From NCBI GenBank assembly GCA_910578565.1, contig CAJTQF010000003.1, positions 124,001 to 188,000 of the forward strand: a DNA stretch of 64,000 nt. The letters run 5' to 3'. Under the pieces are notes generated by a model. That model ran no database searches. It was not told where the DNA came from and saw only the letters and a program-made list of their open reading frames with translations. Every line of letters starts with the position of its first letter. The stretch's first letter is position 1. The DNA comes from an uncultured Christensenella sp. (lineage in GTDB: Bacteria > Bacillota > Clostridia > Christensenellales > Borkfalkiaceae). The position numbers and the translations under genes are program-made. Below are positions 22,355-30,334 of the stretch, in pieces.

Positions 22355-22891
22355 ATGAAAAAGATTTTGGCAGGATTGTTTATTATAGTCGTAGTTGCGG
22401 TGACGGTGGTATTCGTAACGAAAATGGGCAACGCTACGGCAGCGGCGGACACAGATTATTTAAGAATACACGTCCGCGCAAATTCAAACGAGCAGATTGA
22501 CCAGAGCGTGAAGTATCTTGTCAAGGACGAAGTAGTTAAGTTTATTACCCCCTATGCGGCGCAATGCGTTGATAAGGACGCGGCAATTAAGGTTATAAGC
22601 GGAATACTCGACGGCATAGAAGAAGTGTGCGACAGGGTTTTAAGACAGAACGGCTTTACATATACGTCCCGCGCAAGCGTGCGGGCGGAAGAATTCCCGA
22701 CAAGAGTTTACGGCGACCTGACTTTGGAAAGCGGAATTTACGACGCGCTCATTATCGAACTTGGAAGCGGTTCGGGCGACAACTGGTGGTGCGTAATATA
22801 CCCGCCGCTGTGCTTCACTTCGGCTACGGCGGACGTTCAGTACCGCTCAGCCATATACGACATAATAAATAAATTTTTCGGTAAAAAATAA
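22355..22891 (+). CDS. spoIIR: Stage II sporulation protein R
   Basis: 178 residues from ATG 22355 behind GAGGTGA. A signal or membrane anchor (residues 1-25) precedes the conserved LRIHVRANSNEQIDQSVKYLVKDEVV region that typifies SpoIIR, and a C-terminal WWCVIYPPLCF motif. SpoIIR is secreted from the forespore and triggers SpoIIGA to process pro-sigma-E in the mother cell. Its presence shows that the host comes from a sporulating lineage. In well-studied species the gene is under sigma-F; I cannot identify such a promoter with confidence. Confidence 0.95.
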   Translation: MKKILAGLFIIVVVAVTVVFVTKMGNATAAADTDYLRIHVRANSNEQIDQSVKYLVKDEVVKFITPYAAQCVDKDAAIKVISGILDGIEEVCDRVLRQNGFTYTSRASVRAEEFPTRVYGDLTLESGIYDALIIELGSGSGDNWWCVIYPPLCFTSATADVQYRSAIYDIINKFFGKK

Positions 22892-22904
22892 CCGTATTCA
22901 ATTT

Positions 22905-22930
22905 GCCCGCGGCATATGCGCGGGCTTTTT
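22905..22930 (+). terminator. Intrinsic terminator after spoIIR
   Basis: GCCCGCG and CGCGGGC arms followed by TTTTT. Confidence 0.85.
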
Positions 22931-22974
22931 GCCTCCCTTTTGAAAATGCGCGGCGCACAAATCCTTCGGTTGAG

Positions 22975-23003
22975 TTGACATACGCGTTGCGGCGTGGTAT
23001 TAT
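22975..23003 (+). promoter_or_regulatory. Promoter of the preQ1 operon
   Basis: TTGACA at 22975-22980, exactly 17 bp, TATTAT at 22998-23003; transcription would start near 23010, about 120 bases before queD. Confidence 0.85.
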
Positions 23004-23009
23004 ATAACC

Positions 23010-23132
23010 GATTAATAGACAGTTCGTTTGCGCCATCCTGTCGGTAAACAAAACCAGGGCATCTGAAGGGAATAGTCTTTTTGGGTGCAGTCGTTTTGTC
23101 GCGGCTGTATTTTTTTGCGCAAAGGGAGAGAT
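23010..23132 (+). promoter_or_regulatory. Structured leader with transcription attenuator, candidate preQ1-type riboswitch
   Basis: The leader contains a hairpin GACAG/CTGTC (23018-23022 with 23038-23042) and an intrinsic terminator, GCAGTCG/CGGCTGT (23087-23093 with 23102-23108), followed by ATTTTTTT. TTTGCGC in the first loop (23027-23033) is complementary to GCGCAAA (23117-23123) just before the ribosome site, a possible competing pairing. Regulation of a complete preQ1 pathway by such a leader fits a 7-deazaguanine-sensing riboswitch. The short preQ1 class I consensus is not present, so the aptamer class is undetermined. Confidence 0.6.
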
Positions 23133-23552
23133 ATGTATTATTTGAAAACTTCGGCTTGTTTTGACAGCGCGCACTTTCTTCACGGATACAACGGTAAGTG
23201 CGCAAATATCCACGGTCACCACTGGGTTGTGGAAGTAAAGATAAGCGGCGGCAAATTGCAGAAAACAGGCGAGAAGCGCGGTATGCTTCTGGACTTCGGC
23301 GATTTTAAGCAGGCGGTAAAAGAGCTTGCCGAAGGCTTTGACCATACCTTTATTTACGAAAAAAACACACTTAAACCCGCAACCCTTGCCGCGCTCAAAG
23401 ACGAAGGGTTTACATTGGTTGAAACAGGTTTCAGACCCACCGCCGAAAACTTTGCCGCGCACATATACGCCGACTTATGCAAAAAGGGTTTGCCCGTTTT
23501 CAGCGTGGCGGTGTACGAATCGCCCGAAAACTGCGCGGTATACGGTGAGTGA
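23133..23552 (+). CDS. queD: 6-carboxytetrahydropterin synthase QueD
   Basis: 139 residues from ATG 23133 behind AAAGGGAGAG. It converts dihydroneopterin triphosphate to 6-carboxy-tetrahydropterin, the second step of queuosine and 7-deazaguanine synthesis. Zinc-binding histidines lie in SAHFL near residue 13 and in NIHGHHW near 26-30; the catalytic Cys is C24 (GKCANIHGH). FDHTFIYE and the C-terminal YESPENCAVY are also typical. First gene of queD-queE-folE-queC-queF, with the stop two bases before queE. Confidence 0.96.
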   Translation: MYYLKTSACFDSAHFLHGYNGKCANIHGHHWVVEVKISGGKLQKTGEKRGMLLDFGDFKQAVKELAEGFDHTFIYEKNTLKPATLAALKDEGFTLVETGFRPTAENFAAHIYADLCKKGLPVFSVAVYESPENCAVYGE

Positions 23553-23553
23553 T

Positions 23554-24219
23554 ATGACCTGTTTTAAAGTTGCCGAAAAGTTTGTAAGCATAAACGGCGA
23601 AGGTCCGCGTGCGGGCGAGCTTGCCGTGTTTCTGCGGTTTTGCGGCTGTAATCTCGGTTGCGGCTACTGCGATACGCGCTGGGCAAATACCGACGGCGTA
23701 AAATACGAACTTGCTTCTGCGGAAGAGCTTGTCGAATACGTGAAATCGACGGGAGTGAAAAACGTTACCCTGACGGGCGGCGAACCGCTTTTGCAGGCGG
23801 ATATTGCGCGCCTTATCGGACTGCTGGGAGCGTCCGGCGCGGAAGTCGAGATAGAAACCAACGGGAGCGTGCCGTTGAAAGATATCGTTTCCCTTTCGCC
23901 CCGCCCCGCAATTACCGCAGACTATAAACTTCCTTCAAGCGGAATGGAAAAATATATGCTTGATGAAAACTTTTCTTATCTTACTTTACGGGACGCGGTC
24001 AAGTTTGTGGTCGGGGATATGCGCGATCTGGCGCGCGCGGAAGAGATTATAAAGGGGTACGGACTTACTGACAGGTGCCGCGTTTATTTCAGTCCCGTGT
24101 TCGGGAAAATCAAGCCCGAAGAAATAGCGGAGTTTATGAAAAAGCGTAAACTCAACGGCGTACGCCTGCAATTGCAGTTACATAAAATTATCTGGGAACC
24201 CGATATGCGCGGGGTATAG
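23554..24219 (+). CDS. queE: 7-carboxy-7-deazaguanine synthase QueE
   Basis: 221 residues; ATG 23554 is used because it follows the queD stop directly, while an earlier in-frame start would overlap queD deeply. A radical-SAM enzyme that contracts the pterin ring to 7-carboxy-7-deazaguanine. The iron-sulfur motif is CNLGCGYCDT (CX3CX2C) near residue 31, preceded by SINGEGPRAGELAVFLRF, and the SAM-binding TLTGGEPLL is near 72. The length is at the short end of the family. Confidence 0.95.
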   Translation: MTCFKVAEKFVSINGEGPRAGELAVFLRFCGCNLGCGYCDTRWANTDGVKYELASAEELVEYVKSTGVKNVTLTGGEPLLQADIARLIGLLGASGAEVEIETNGSVPLKDIVSLSPRPAITADYKLPSSGMEKYMLDENFSYLTLRDAVKFVVGDMRDLARAEEIIKGYGLTDRCRVYFSPVFGKIKPEEIAEFMKKRKLNGVRLQLQLHKIIWEPDMRGV

Positions 24220-24227
24220 GAGAAAGT

Positions 24228-24800
24228 ATGGATATTAAAGAAATAGAAAAACATATCCACGGGTTATTGGTCGCCATAGGCGAAGACCCCGACAGGGAAG
24301 GTCTGCGCGAAACGCCCGCCCGCGTGGCGCGTATGTATGAAGAAGCGTTTGAAGGGATTAAATACACCAACCGCGAAATTGCGGAAATGTTCGGAAAAAC
24401 TTTCGAAGTTCCGTCCGACCCGAATTCGGGCGGCGCGGTGGTCATCAAGGACATAAGCGTGTTCAGCTATTGCGAGCATCATATGGCGCTTATGTACGAT
24501 ATGAAAGTGGACGTTGCGTACGTCCCGCGCGGAAGAGTTCTGGGGCTGAGCAAAATAGCGCGGATCTGCGATATGGCGGCAAAGCGGCTGCAATTGCAGG
24601 AACGTCTGGGGCGGGACATTGCCGAGATAATTTCGCTTGCGGCGCTGTCGCCCGACGTCGGCGTAAGGATAGAAGGCTGCCACAGCTGTATGACTTCGCG
24701 CGGGATAAAAAACGTATCGTCGAAAACGGTTACCAAGACATACTTCGGCGCGTTCAAAGACGACGTTTCATTGCAAAATCTTTTGGGGGACAGGGTATGA
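24228..24800 (+). CDS. folE: GTP cyclohydrolase I
   Basis: 190 residues behind AGGAGAAAG. It makes 7,8-dihydroneopterin triphosphate from GTP, the entry step for both folate and queuosine. Zinc ligands are in FSYCEHHMALM and GCHSCMTSRGI; the RETPARVARMY and VLGLSKIARICDM segments are family-typical. The position inside the que operon suggests a copy dedicated to 7-deazaguanine synthesis. The stop overlaps the queC start (ATGA). Confidence 0.96.
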   Translation: MDIKEIEKHIHGLLVAIGEDPDREGLRETPARVARMYEEAFEGIKYTNREIAEMFGKTFEVPSDPNSGGAVVIKDISVFSYCEHHMALMYDMKVDVAYVPRGRVLGLSKIARICDMAAKRLQLQERLGRDIAEIISLAALSPDVGVRIEGCHSCMTSRGIKNVSSKTVTKTYFGAFKDDVSLQNLLGDRV

Positions 24801-25483
24801 AAGCTCTTGTTTTGTTGAGCGGCGGCGTGGACAGCGCAACATGTCTCGGGCTCGCGGTTCGGGAATACGGCGCGGCGGAAGTTTCCGCCCTTTCCGTTTA
24901 CTACGGTCAGACCCACAGTAAAGAACTTGAAGCCGCGCAAAAAATTGCCGATTTTTACGGCGTTGTTTTAAAGCGGCTTGACCTTTCGGTCATATTCGAA
25001 GGCTCGGACTGTTCGCTTCTTGCGGAGTCGCAAAAAGACATACCCCTGAAAAGCTATGCCGAACAGCTTTCCGAAACGGGCGGCAAACCCGTTTCAACCT
25101 ACGTCCCTTTCAGGAACGGGCTGTTTCTTTCGGCGGCGGCAAGCGTGGCGCTGTCGCACGGGTGCGAAGTGATATATTACGGTGCGCACAGTGACGACGC
25201 GGCGGGCAATGCCTATCCCGATTGCAGTGAAAAATTCAATTCCGCTATGGGCGAAGCTGTTTATACGGGCAGCGGCGGACAGCTTAAAATTCTTGCGCCC
25301 TTTGTAAACTTAAACAAATCTCAGGTTGTAAAAAAGGGGCTTGAACTCGGCGTTCCTTACAAATATACCTGGAGTTGCTATTCGGGCGGCGGAAAACCTT
25401 GCGGCGTATGCGCCACCTGCCGCGACCGCGCCGCCGCGTTTAAAGCCAACGGAATAGAAGACCCCGCAATAAAAGGAGAATAA
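24797..25483 (+). CDS. queC: 7-cyano-7-deazaguanine synthase QueC
   Basis: 228 residues from ATG 24797 overlapping the folE stop. An ATP-dependent PP-loop enzyme that turns 7-carboxy-7-deazaguanine into preQ0. The PP-loop LSGGVDSATCLGLA starts at residue 7. YYGQTHSKELEAA and PFRNGLFLSAAAS are typical, and the C-terminal zinc site is formed by SCYSGGGKPCGVCATC. Next gene follows after one base pair. Confidence 0.96.
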   Translation: MKALVLLSGGVDSATCLGLAVREYGAAEVSALSVYYGQTHSKELEAAQKIADFYGVVLKRLDLSVIFEGSDCSLLAESQKDIPLKSYAEQLSETGGKPVSTYVPFRNGLFLSAAASVALSHGCEVIYYGAHSDDAAGNAYPDCSEKFNSAMGEAVYTGSGGQLKILAPFVNLNKSQVVKKGLELGVPYKYTWSCYSGGGKPCGVCATCRDRAAAFKANGIEDPAIKGE

Positions 25484-25484
25484 T

Positions 25485-25976
25485 ATGTCAAGAGAAAAAC
25501 AGAAAGAAGGCATCACCCTGCTCGGGAACAACAACACCAAATATCCTCAGACATATGACCCGTCCGTTCTGGAAACGTTTACGAATAAGCACCCCGGAAG
25601 GGACTATTTCGTAAAGTTCAACTGCCCCGAATTCACAAGCCTTTGCCCGATTACGGGTCAGCCCGATTTTGCCACGGTCTATATTTCTTACGTGCCGCGG
25701 GAAAAGATGGTTGAAAGCAAATCTTTAAAGCTGTATCTCTTCGGGTTCAGAAACCGCGGCGATTTCCACGAAGACTGCGTGAACATAATTATGAACGACC
25801 TTGTTGATCTGATGGATCCCGCATATATCGAAGTATGGGGCAAGTTTTTGCCCCGCGGCGGAATTTCCATTGACCCCTATTGCAACTACGGCAAGAAGGG
25901 GACCAAATGGGAACAGGTAGCCTGGGACAGGCTTTCTCACCATGATATGTATCCCGAAAAAACAGACAACAGATAA
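25485..25976 (+). CDS. queF: NADPH-dependent preQ0 reductase QueF
   Basis: 163 residues behind AAAGGAG. It reduces the nitrile of preQ0 to preQ1, the base inserted into tRNA. Family motifs include the catalytic Cys in FTSLCPITGQPDFA, the substrate-binding ESKSLKLYLFGFRN stretch and FHEDCVN. This is the short, single-domain form found in Bacillus. With it the operon encodes all steps from GTP to preQ1; the tRNA transglycosylase and QueA are not in the window. Confidence 0.96.
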   Translation: MSREKQKEGITLLGNNNTKYPQTYDPSVLETFTNKHPGRDYFVKFNCPEFTSLCPITGQPDFATVYISYVPREKMVESKSLKLYLFGFRNRGDFHEDCVNIIMNDLVDLMDPAYIEVWGKFLPRGGISIDPYCNYGKKGTKWEQVAWDRLSHHDMYPEKTDNR

Positions 25977-25980
25977 TAAA

Positions 25981-26007
25981 AAAGCGGACATATGTCCGCT
26001 TTTATTT
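25981..26007 (+). terminator. Intrinsic terminator of the preQ1 operon
   Basis: AAAGCGGAC and GTCCGCTTT arms around ATAT, then a T-rich stretch. Confidence 0.88.
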
Positions 26008-26088
26008 TCGCCGCTTGTTGACAAGGGGTTTTAAGGGTGGTATATTTGTTAATGTGCGCGGATATATTCGCGCGAAAGGAAAAGTGTT

Positions 26089-26787
26089 ATGTTGGATGCG
26101 TTTTCAAGGACGGGTATTTTAATAGGCGCCGAAGGTTTGCAAAAGCTGAAAAATTCGCGCGTGGCGGTATTCGGCGCGGGCGGCGTAGGCGGTTTTACTA
26201 TCGAAGGTTTAGTCCGCTCGGGCGTGGGCGCGATTGACGTAATAGATAACGACAAGGTGTGTCTTACGAATATCAACCGCCAGATATTCGCCACCCGCAA
26301 AACGCTGGGCAAATATAAAGTGACGGCGGCGGCGGAAAGAATAGCCGAAATAAACCCCGACTGCAAGGTTACGCCGCACAGAATGTTCTTTTTGCCGGAC
26401 ACTGCGGACAAAATCAATTTTTCAGACTACGATTACGTCGTGGACGCAATAGACACGGTATCGGGCAAGATTGCTATTATAGAAAAATCAAAGGCGGCAA
26501 ATGTTCCCGTAATAAGCTGTATGGGCACGGGTAATAAGCTGAATCCCGCCGCGTTCGAAGTCGCCGACATAGCCGATACTTCCGTGTGTCCGTTAGCCAA
26601 AGTTATGCGTCGCGAGCTGAAAAGGCGCAATATATCCGGCGTCAAAGTGGTGTATTCCAAGGAAGAACCCGTCCGCGTCTTCTGCGACGGCGCGCGGCGC
26701 GCGGTACCCGCAAGCTGTTCGTTCGTTCCGTCGGTCGCGGGGTTGATTATCGCGGGCGAAGTTATCAGACATCTTACAGGCAATTAA
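26089..26787 (+). CDS. tcdA: tRNA threonylcarbamoyladenosine dehydratase (ThiF/E1-like)
   Basis: 232 residues. The E1-like nucleotide-binding fold is clear: VAVFGAGGVGGFTIEGLVRSG near residue 25, then IDNDKVCLTNINRQ with the catalytic Arg/Asn, and DAIDTVSGKIAII. This length and the C-terminal RRAVPASCSFVPSVAGLI segment match TcdA/CsdL rather than ThiF or MoeB. TcdA cyclises t6A37 in tRNA to ct6A using ATP. It lies next to the queuosine operon, so two anticodon-loop modification pathways are neighbours. Convergent with the HD-RyR-SLOG gene. Confidence 0.9.
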   Translation: MLDAFSRTGILIGAEGLQKLKNSRVAVFGAGGVGGFTIEGLVRSGVGAIDVIDNDKVCLTNINRQIFATRKTLGKYKVTAAAERIAEINPDCKVTPHRMFFLPDTADKINFSDYDYVVDAIDTVSGKIAIIEKSKAANVPVISCMGTGNKLNPAAFEVADIADTSVCPLAKVMRRELKRRNISGVKVVYSKEEPVRVFCDGARRAVPASCSFVPSVAGLIIAGEVIRHLTGN

Positions 26788-26802
26788 ATAATATAACAAT
26801 AA

Positions 26803-26833
26803 AAGGCGCGGAGTGATTTTCACTCCGCGCCTT
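26803..26833. terminator. Bidirectional terminator
   Basis: AAGGCGCGGAGTG and CACTCCGCGCCTT, a 13-bp perfect stem, between convergent tcdA and the HD-RyR-SLOG gene. Confidence 0.88.
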
Positions 26834-26839
26834 GCTTTG

Positions 26840-29110
26840 TTAAAAGCGGTTGCATTCTATTTCTATTATGTCGTTTGGTTTCAGCCGCTTTTTCGCCGTC
26901 ATAAGATTGTGGTACGTCCCGCCGCGGTTTATGGGGTTTTTGTTTTCGTCTTCAAGCGGAATTTGTTTACCGTCCCAGATTGCGATAAGCACGTTGCATT
27001 TTTCAATGATATGCATGCTCGCCGCAAGATAGAAATGCTCGGGGTCGCGCACCGTTTTGCATACTACGGTCTGGGCTATAAGGTGGCGCATATTCAGTTC
27101 GTCTTCTTCCGAAAAACGGTAACCGTTCTCTTCGCAGTCCTTGCGGATAATTTTTATGTAGCTTTCAAGGTCGGTGGGAAGGGTGGCTTTTGTGGTGAGC
27201 CCAAGCTCGTTGGCGCACTCGGCTATAAGCTGGTCCGCGCCGTACGCGTAGCACGTGCGCACGGTCACGTTATATTTTTCGCTGTATTTTAAAAGCTGTT
27301 TTTTAACAAGTTCTTTGATTACTTCTTTTTTATCCTTAAAAAACCTGTGTCCCATACCGCCTATTTCAAGGTCGGGTTTTCTTCCGTCGCGGTATTTGTA
27401 AATGCGTATGTTATTGCCGAATTTTTTAAGTAGCGGGATTATGTTGTTTATCATAATTTCGTCTTTGCGCTGTTCTTCTTCGGAAAGTAAATCGTAGGGC
27501 ACTATGTCCTTGTGGATTTTCTTTTTGTTACGCTCTTCGGCGTTTGTATAATCCGTGCCGTATTTCCAGCCGAAGTCCAGTTTTTCGCGCACCCAGCGCA
27601 CGTGTTCGAGTCTGCACAAAAAACTTAAATTGTCCGTGCCGGGACGTCCGAAGTCGGCAGTTTTAAAGTCGGTTATCACGGGATAATCCAAGTCCTTGCT
27701 GCTGTAAAAACAGTTAATGAGTTCCAGTTTGTGCGCGTAAGATTTTGCCTGCTCTATGTTGGAAACTTTATATTCAAGGGGCAGCTTGTCAAAACTTGCG
27801 TTAAGGTATTCCGAATCAAGGTCTTTGCAGAAATCGAGATAGCTTGCGTGAATCGCTTTTGCGAAATCGCACAGGTTTATGAAATTATTATCGGAAGCGT
27901 ATATGCTGGTCTTTTTGTTCTTGGTTTTCTGTTTAACGGACGCGGCGAGCTTCAAACCCGACTTTACGTACATCTGTATTTTGGCTACAAAATCGCCCTG
28001 CTGTATTTCCGCAAAGCTGCGGTTTATGCGCACGTCGCCCCTTTCGTCTACAACGGTGGGCGAGTCGAAGATATATTCCGCCTGCAGTTCGTTATCGCGT
28101 ATATTCAGCGCAACGTCCCAGGCAATCGGGTCGCGCTTGCTGACTTTGCCGTATGCCTGCCTGTCCCAGTTCTGCAGTTCGTCGCAAAGTATCAGAAGAT
28201 AGGCAAGGGGGTGTTCGGAAAGGGTTATGGGGTGCTGACCCGCTATTTCGTTGAACTTGTTCAGACTGTTGTGCAAGAGAATCGCCGTAAGAGCGTCCAG
28301 CACGTCTGTGCCGAATGTAAAGTTTTGCGACAAAAACAATTGCTTTGCAAGTATTACCGCGCTGAAATATCCGTGGTCCATAAATTTGGGGCGGTCGGTC
28401 ACGCGTTTAAGTAAAATGCCGCTTATGTCGCTCTCGTCATACCCGTTGCGCAGGTTCAGTCCGTATGCGAGAAGTTCGTTGATATTGCCGAAAGATTTAT
28501 CCGTGTTTAAAATTTTGCTTATATTTTCGGAAACTTCGGGACTTAACGACGCAAGTTCGTCTATATTGCCGAACGTCACGAAGGGGCGCAGATTTTCGTC
28601 TATGTTTTTCCATAGTTCGCCGGCGTAGCTTTTAATCTGTTCGTGCGCAAGCTGGAAGGGGTACCCCACGTCGTGGAACAGGGCAACAAGACCCCAAAGA
28701 CGCAAGAATTCCACCGCGCCCTTTTTGCCGCCGTCCGTGCCGTAGAAGTCCGAAAAGGTTTTGCGGAACGCGCCGTCGTTTGCATAAACCGCAAGACCCA
28801 GTGAAAAGACGTAAACCGAGTGCGAGTAGTGGTCGCGGTGCTTTGTAAGCAATTCGCCCGAATGGTATTCGTGGTCCGAAAGGGTTTCAAGAAGTTTTTG
28901 CGTGTTGTCGTAGCCTTTGCCGAACGGTCTGAAAATTTCGCTGTAACAAAAGTACACGGTAAACGCGTCTTCCTTTTTGCCGCTTGTTAAAAATTTTTCA
29001 AGCTCTTTTCTGAAACAGAAAAATTCGTTGGCGGTCTTGTCGCTGAGCCGTGCGCCGTCCGATTCGATTAAGCCGAAAAAGCGGGCTGACAATTCGTTGA
29101 GTGTATTCAT
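26840..29110 (-). CDS. HD phosphohydrolase-like, RyR and SLOG three-domain protein
   Basis: 756 residues. The N-terminal 340 residues form an HD-type phosphohydrolase fold: HRDHYSHSVYVF near 90, LVALFHDVGYPF near 160 with the HD pair, TAILLHNSLN near 285, and CDELQNWDR near 315. An RyR-like domain at about 500-575 has CRLEHVRWVREKLDFGW, then KKIHKDIVPYDLLSEEE. The C-terminal 165 residues are SLOG-like: MGHRFF, YAYGADQLIAECANELG, CNVLIAIWDGK and a final GGTYHNLMTAKKRL. SLOG domains bind or process nucleotides and HD domains hydrolyse phosphoesters. The combination suggests a nucleotide-signal sensor or effector, possibly in phage defence. The exact role is unknown. Confidence 0.78.
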   Translation of the reverse strand: MNTLNELSARFFGLIESDGARLSDKTANEFFCFRKELEKFLTSGKKEDAFTVYFCYSEIFRPFGKGYDNTQKLLETLSDHEYHSGELLTKHRDHYSHSVYVFSLGLAVYANDGAFRKTFSDFYGTDGGKKGAVEFLRLWGLVALFHDVGYPFQLAHEQIKSYAGELWKNIDENLRPFVTFGNIDELASLSPEVSENISKILNTDKSFGNINELLAYGLNLRNGYDESDISGILLKRVTDRPKFMDHGYFSAVILAKQLFLSQNFTFGTDVLDALTAILLHNSLNKFNEIAGQHPITLSEHPLAYLLILCDELQNWDRQAYGKVSKRDPIAWDVALNIRDNELQAEYIFDSPTVVDERGDVRINRSFAEIQQGDFVAKIQMYVKSGLKLAASVKQKTKNKKTSIYASDNNFINLCDFAKAIHASYLDFCKDLDSEYLNASFDKLPLEYKVSNIEQAKSYAHKLELINCFYSSKDLDYPVITDFKTADFGRPGTDNLSFLCRLEHVRWVREKLDFGWKYGTDYTNAEERNKKKIHKDIVPYDLLSEEEQRKDEIMINNIIPLLKKFGNNIRIYKYRDGRKPDLEIGGMGHRFFKDKKEVIKELVKKQLLKYSEKYNVTVRTCYAYGADQLIAECANELGLTTKATLPTDLESYIKIIRKDCEENGYRFSEEDELNMRHLIAQTVVCKTVRDPEHFYLAASMHIIEKCNVLIAIWDGKQIPLEDENKNPINRGGTYHNLMTAKKRLKPNDIIEIECNRF

Positions 29111-29171
29111 AATTTTTTCTCCGTGTAAATTTGTTTATTAAAGCATAGTTAATTTATATTTTAACCGTTGC

Positions 29172-29200
29172 GGCGCGGGGCGCGTTACGCGCCCCGCGCC
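29172..29200. terminator. GC-rich perfect hairpin
   Basis: GGCGCGGGGCGCG and CGCGCCCCGCGCC, 13-bp stem with TTA loop, between the pectinesterase and HD-RyR-SLOG genes (both minus). It lacks a clear U-tract on either side. Confidence 0.55.
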
Positions 29201-29249
29201 GTCCGTGTTTAAGAAGTAAGCGTTTCGCGCAGGTTTTGCAAATTACGCC

Positions 29250-30176
29250 TTAAAAAGATAGAAATTTCTTGCCGCAGTTAATTATAATCGATTCAGCCTG
29301 TTCTTCGTTCAATTCGTAAGACCAGCGCACGGGTGAAAGCGGTTGCGGGCTTTTAAGCCCCGCGTATAAAAATCTTGCGGTTCTGTCGCGTGCGGTGTCG
29401 TTCCACTTGTCGAACAGTTCGCCCCTGATATGGCTGCCCAGCGTGCAGTTTATAAACGCGCACTTGCCGAAGTCACGCCAGGGTCTTGCAAGGTAACAGG
29501 AGCCGTCCTTTGCCCCGCCGTTTATAAAATTGCAGTCTATAAAGGTAAAACCGTTTTCCTGCGCAAGCGTGTGGGCGGGCGCGGCGATGAAGCCGTAACC
29601 GCGGCTGTCGGCAAGCGAAATTATTTCGCAATTGCGGAAATAACCTTCCCCGCAGCCGAAAATAAAGTCTACGTTGCCGCTTATTTTGCAGTTTTCGAAA
29701 AGACTGACGTTCGCGCCTTCCGTATAGAGCTGGCTTTGCGGAATAAATCCGCGGTAGCGCACAACCAAATCGTCGGGGAAGGGGGAAAGGAACACAGTGT
29801 CCTGCGTGGAAACAAATTCGCAGCCGTCCGCCCTGAAATTTTTGCCGTGTACGGAAAGCGCAACACACTGCCCTACTTCTTCGGGTCGGGTGTTGGAGTT
29901 TTGCACGGTCAGGTTTTCAAGTTTTACGCCGTTGCCCGTTACGCACAGCGTGTACGTGCGGAAAGTGTTGTATTCCTGCCCGTCCGCGTGTATTTTGCGG
30001 GCGTAGTCGTCAAAAGTTATCACGGTTTGCCCGCAGCCTTCGCCCGTCAGGGTAATTCCGTCCGCGGAAAGCACGGCTTTTTGCCTGTATACGCCCTTTT
30101 TTAAACGCAGCGTTTCGCCGCCTTTCAGACTGTCGAAAATCTTTTGCAGGTCGTCCGACGGGGTGATATAAATCAT
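29250..30176 (-). CDS. Pectinesterase (carbohydrate esterase family 8), cytoplasmic
   Basis: 308 residues from ATG at 30176 behind AGGAGA. A right-handed beta-helix enzyme that removes methyl esters from pectin or its oligomers. Active-site motifs are visible: FVSTQDTVF, SGNVDFIFG with the catalytic Asp, and YLARPWRDFGKCAFINC with the substrate-binding Arg and Trp. No signal peptide, so it acts on imported oligogalacturonides. Divergent from the transporter operon, sharing a 160-base promoter region with it. Confidence 0.93.
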   Translation of the reverse strand: MIYITPSDDLQKIFDSLKGGETLRLKKGVYRQKAVLSADGITLTGEGCGQTVITFDDYARKIHADGQEYNTFRTYTLCVTGNGVKLENLTVQNSNTRPEEVGQCVALSVHGKNFRADGCEFVSTQDTVFLSPFPDDLVVRYRGFIPQSQLYTEGANVSLFENCKISGNVDFIFGCGEGYFRNCEIISLADSRGYGFIAAPAHTLAQENGFTFIDCNFINGGAKDGSCYLARPWRDFGKCAFINCTLGSHIRGELFDKWNDTARDRTARFLYAGLKSPQPLSPVRWSYELNEEQAESIIINCGKKFLSF

Positions 30177-30243
30177 TTTTACAACGTCTCCTAAAGTACG
30201 GCTATTATAGCACAAATTTTTTTATGAAACAATAAAAAAACTA

Positions 30244-30272
30244 TTGATTTTTGATTTTGGCTATGTTATAAT
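30244..30272 (+). promoter_or_regulatory. Promoter of the pectin transport operon
   Basis: TTGATT (30244-30249), 17 bp, TATAAT (30267-30272), 63 bases before the first gene. It is the likely control point for the AraC regulator encoded at the far end of the locus; no operator is identified. Confidence 0.65.
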
Positions 30273-30334
30273 GTGTTAGCTAAATGTAAAATTATAACAT
30301 TATATATAGTAAAAACTGTCCGAAAGTCTAAAAT

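Noticed and set aside
23010..23132. Assignment of the leader as a preQ1 class I riboswitch
   Set aside because: The short class I pattern with an A-rich tail and CC pair could not be found; only a generic attenuator is supported.
22975..25976. 7-deazaguanine DNA modification (dpd) cluster
   Set aside because: Genes are the standard preQ1 set with QueF; no DpdA-like transglycosylase or dpd helicase/nuclease genes are in the window.
27731..28414. Plus-strand 227-codon frame within the HD-RyR-SLOG gene
   Set aside because: It is antisense to a gene with clear domain motifs and encodes a compositionally odd product without a ribosome site.
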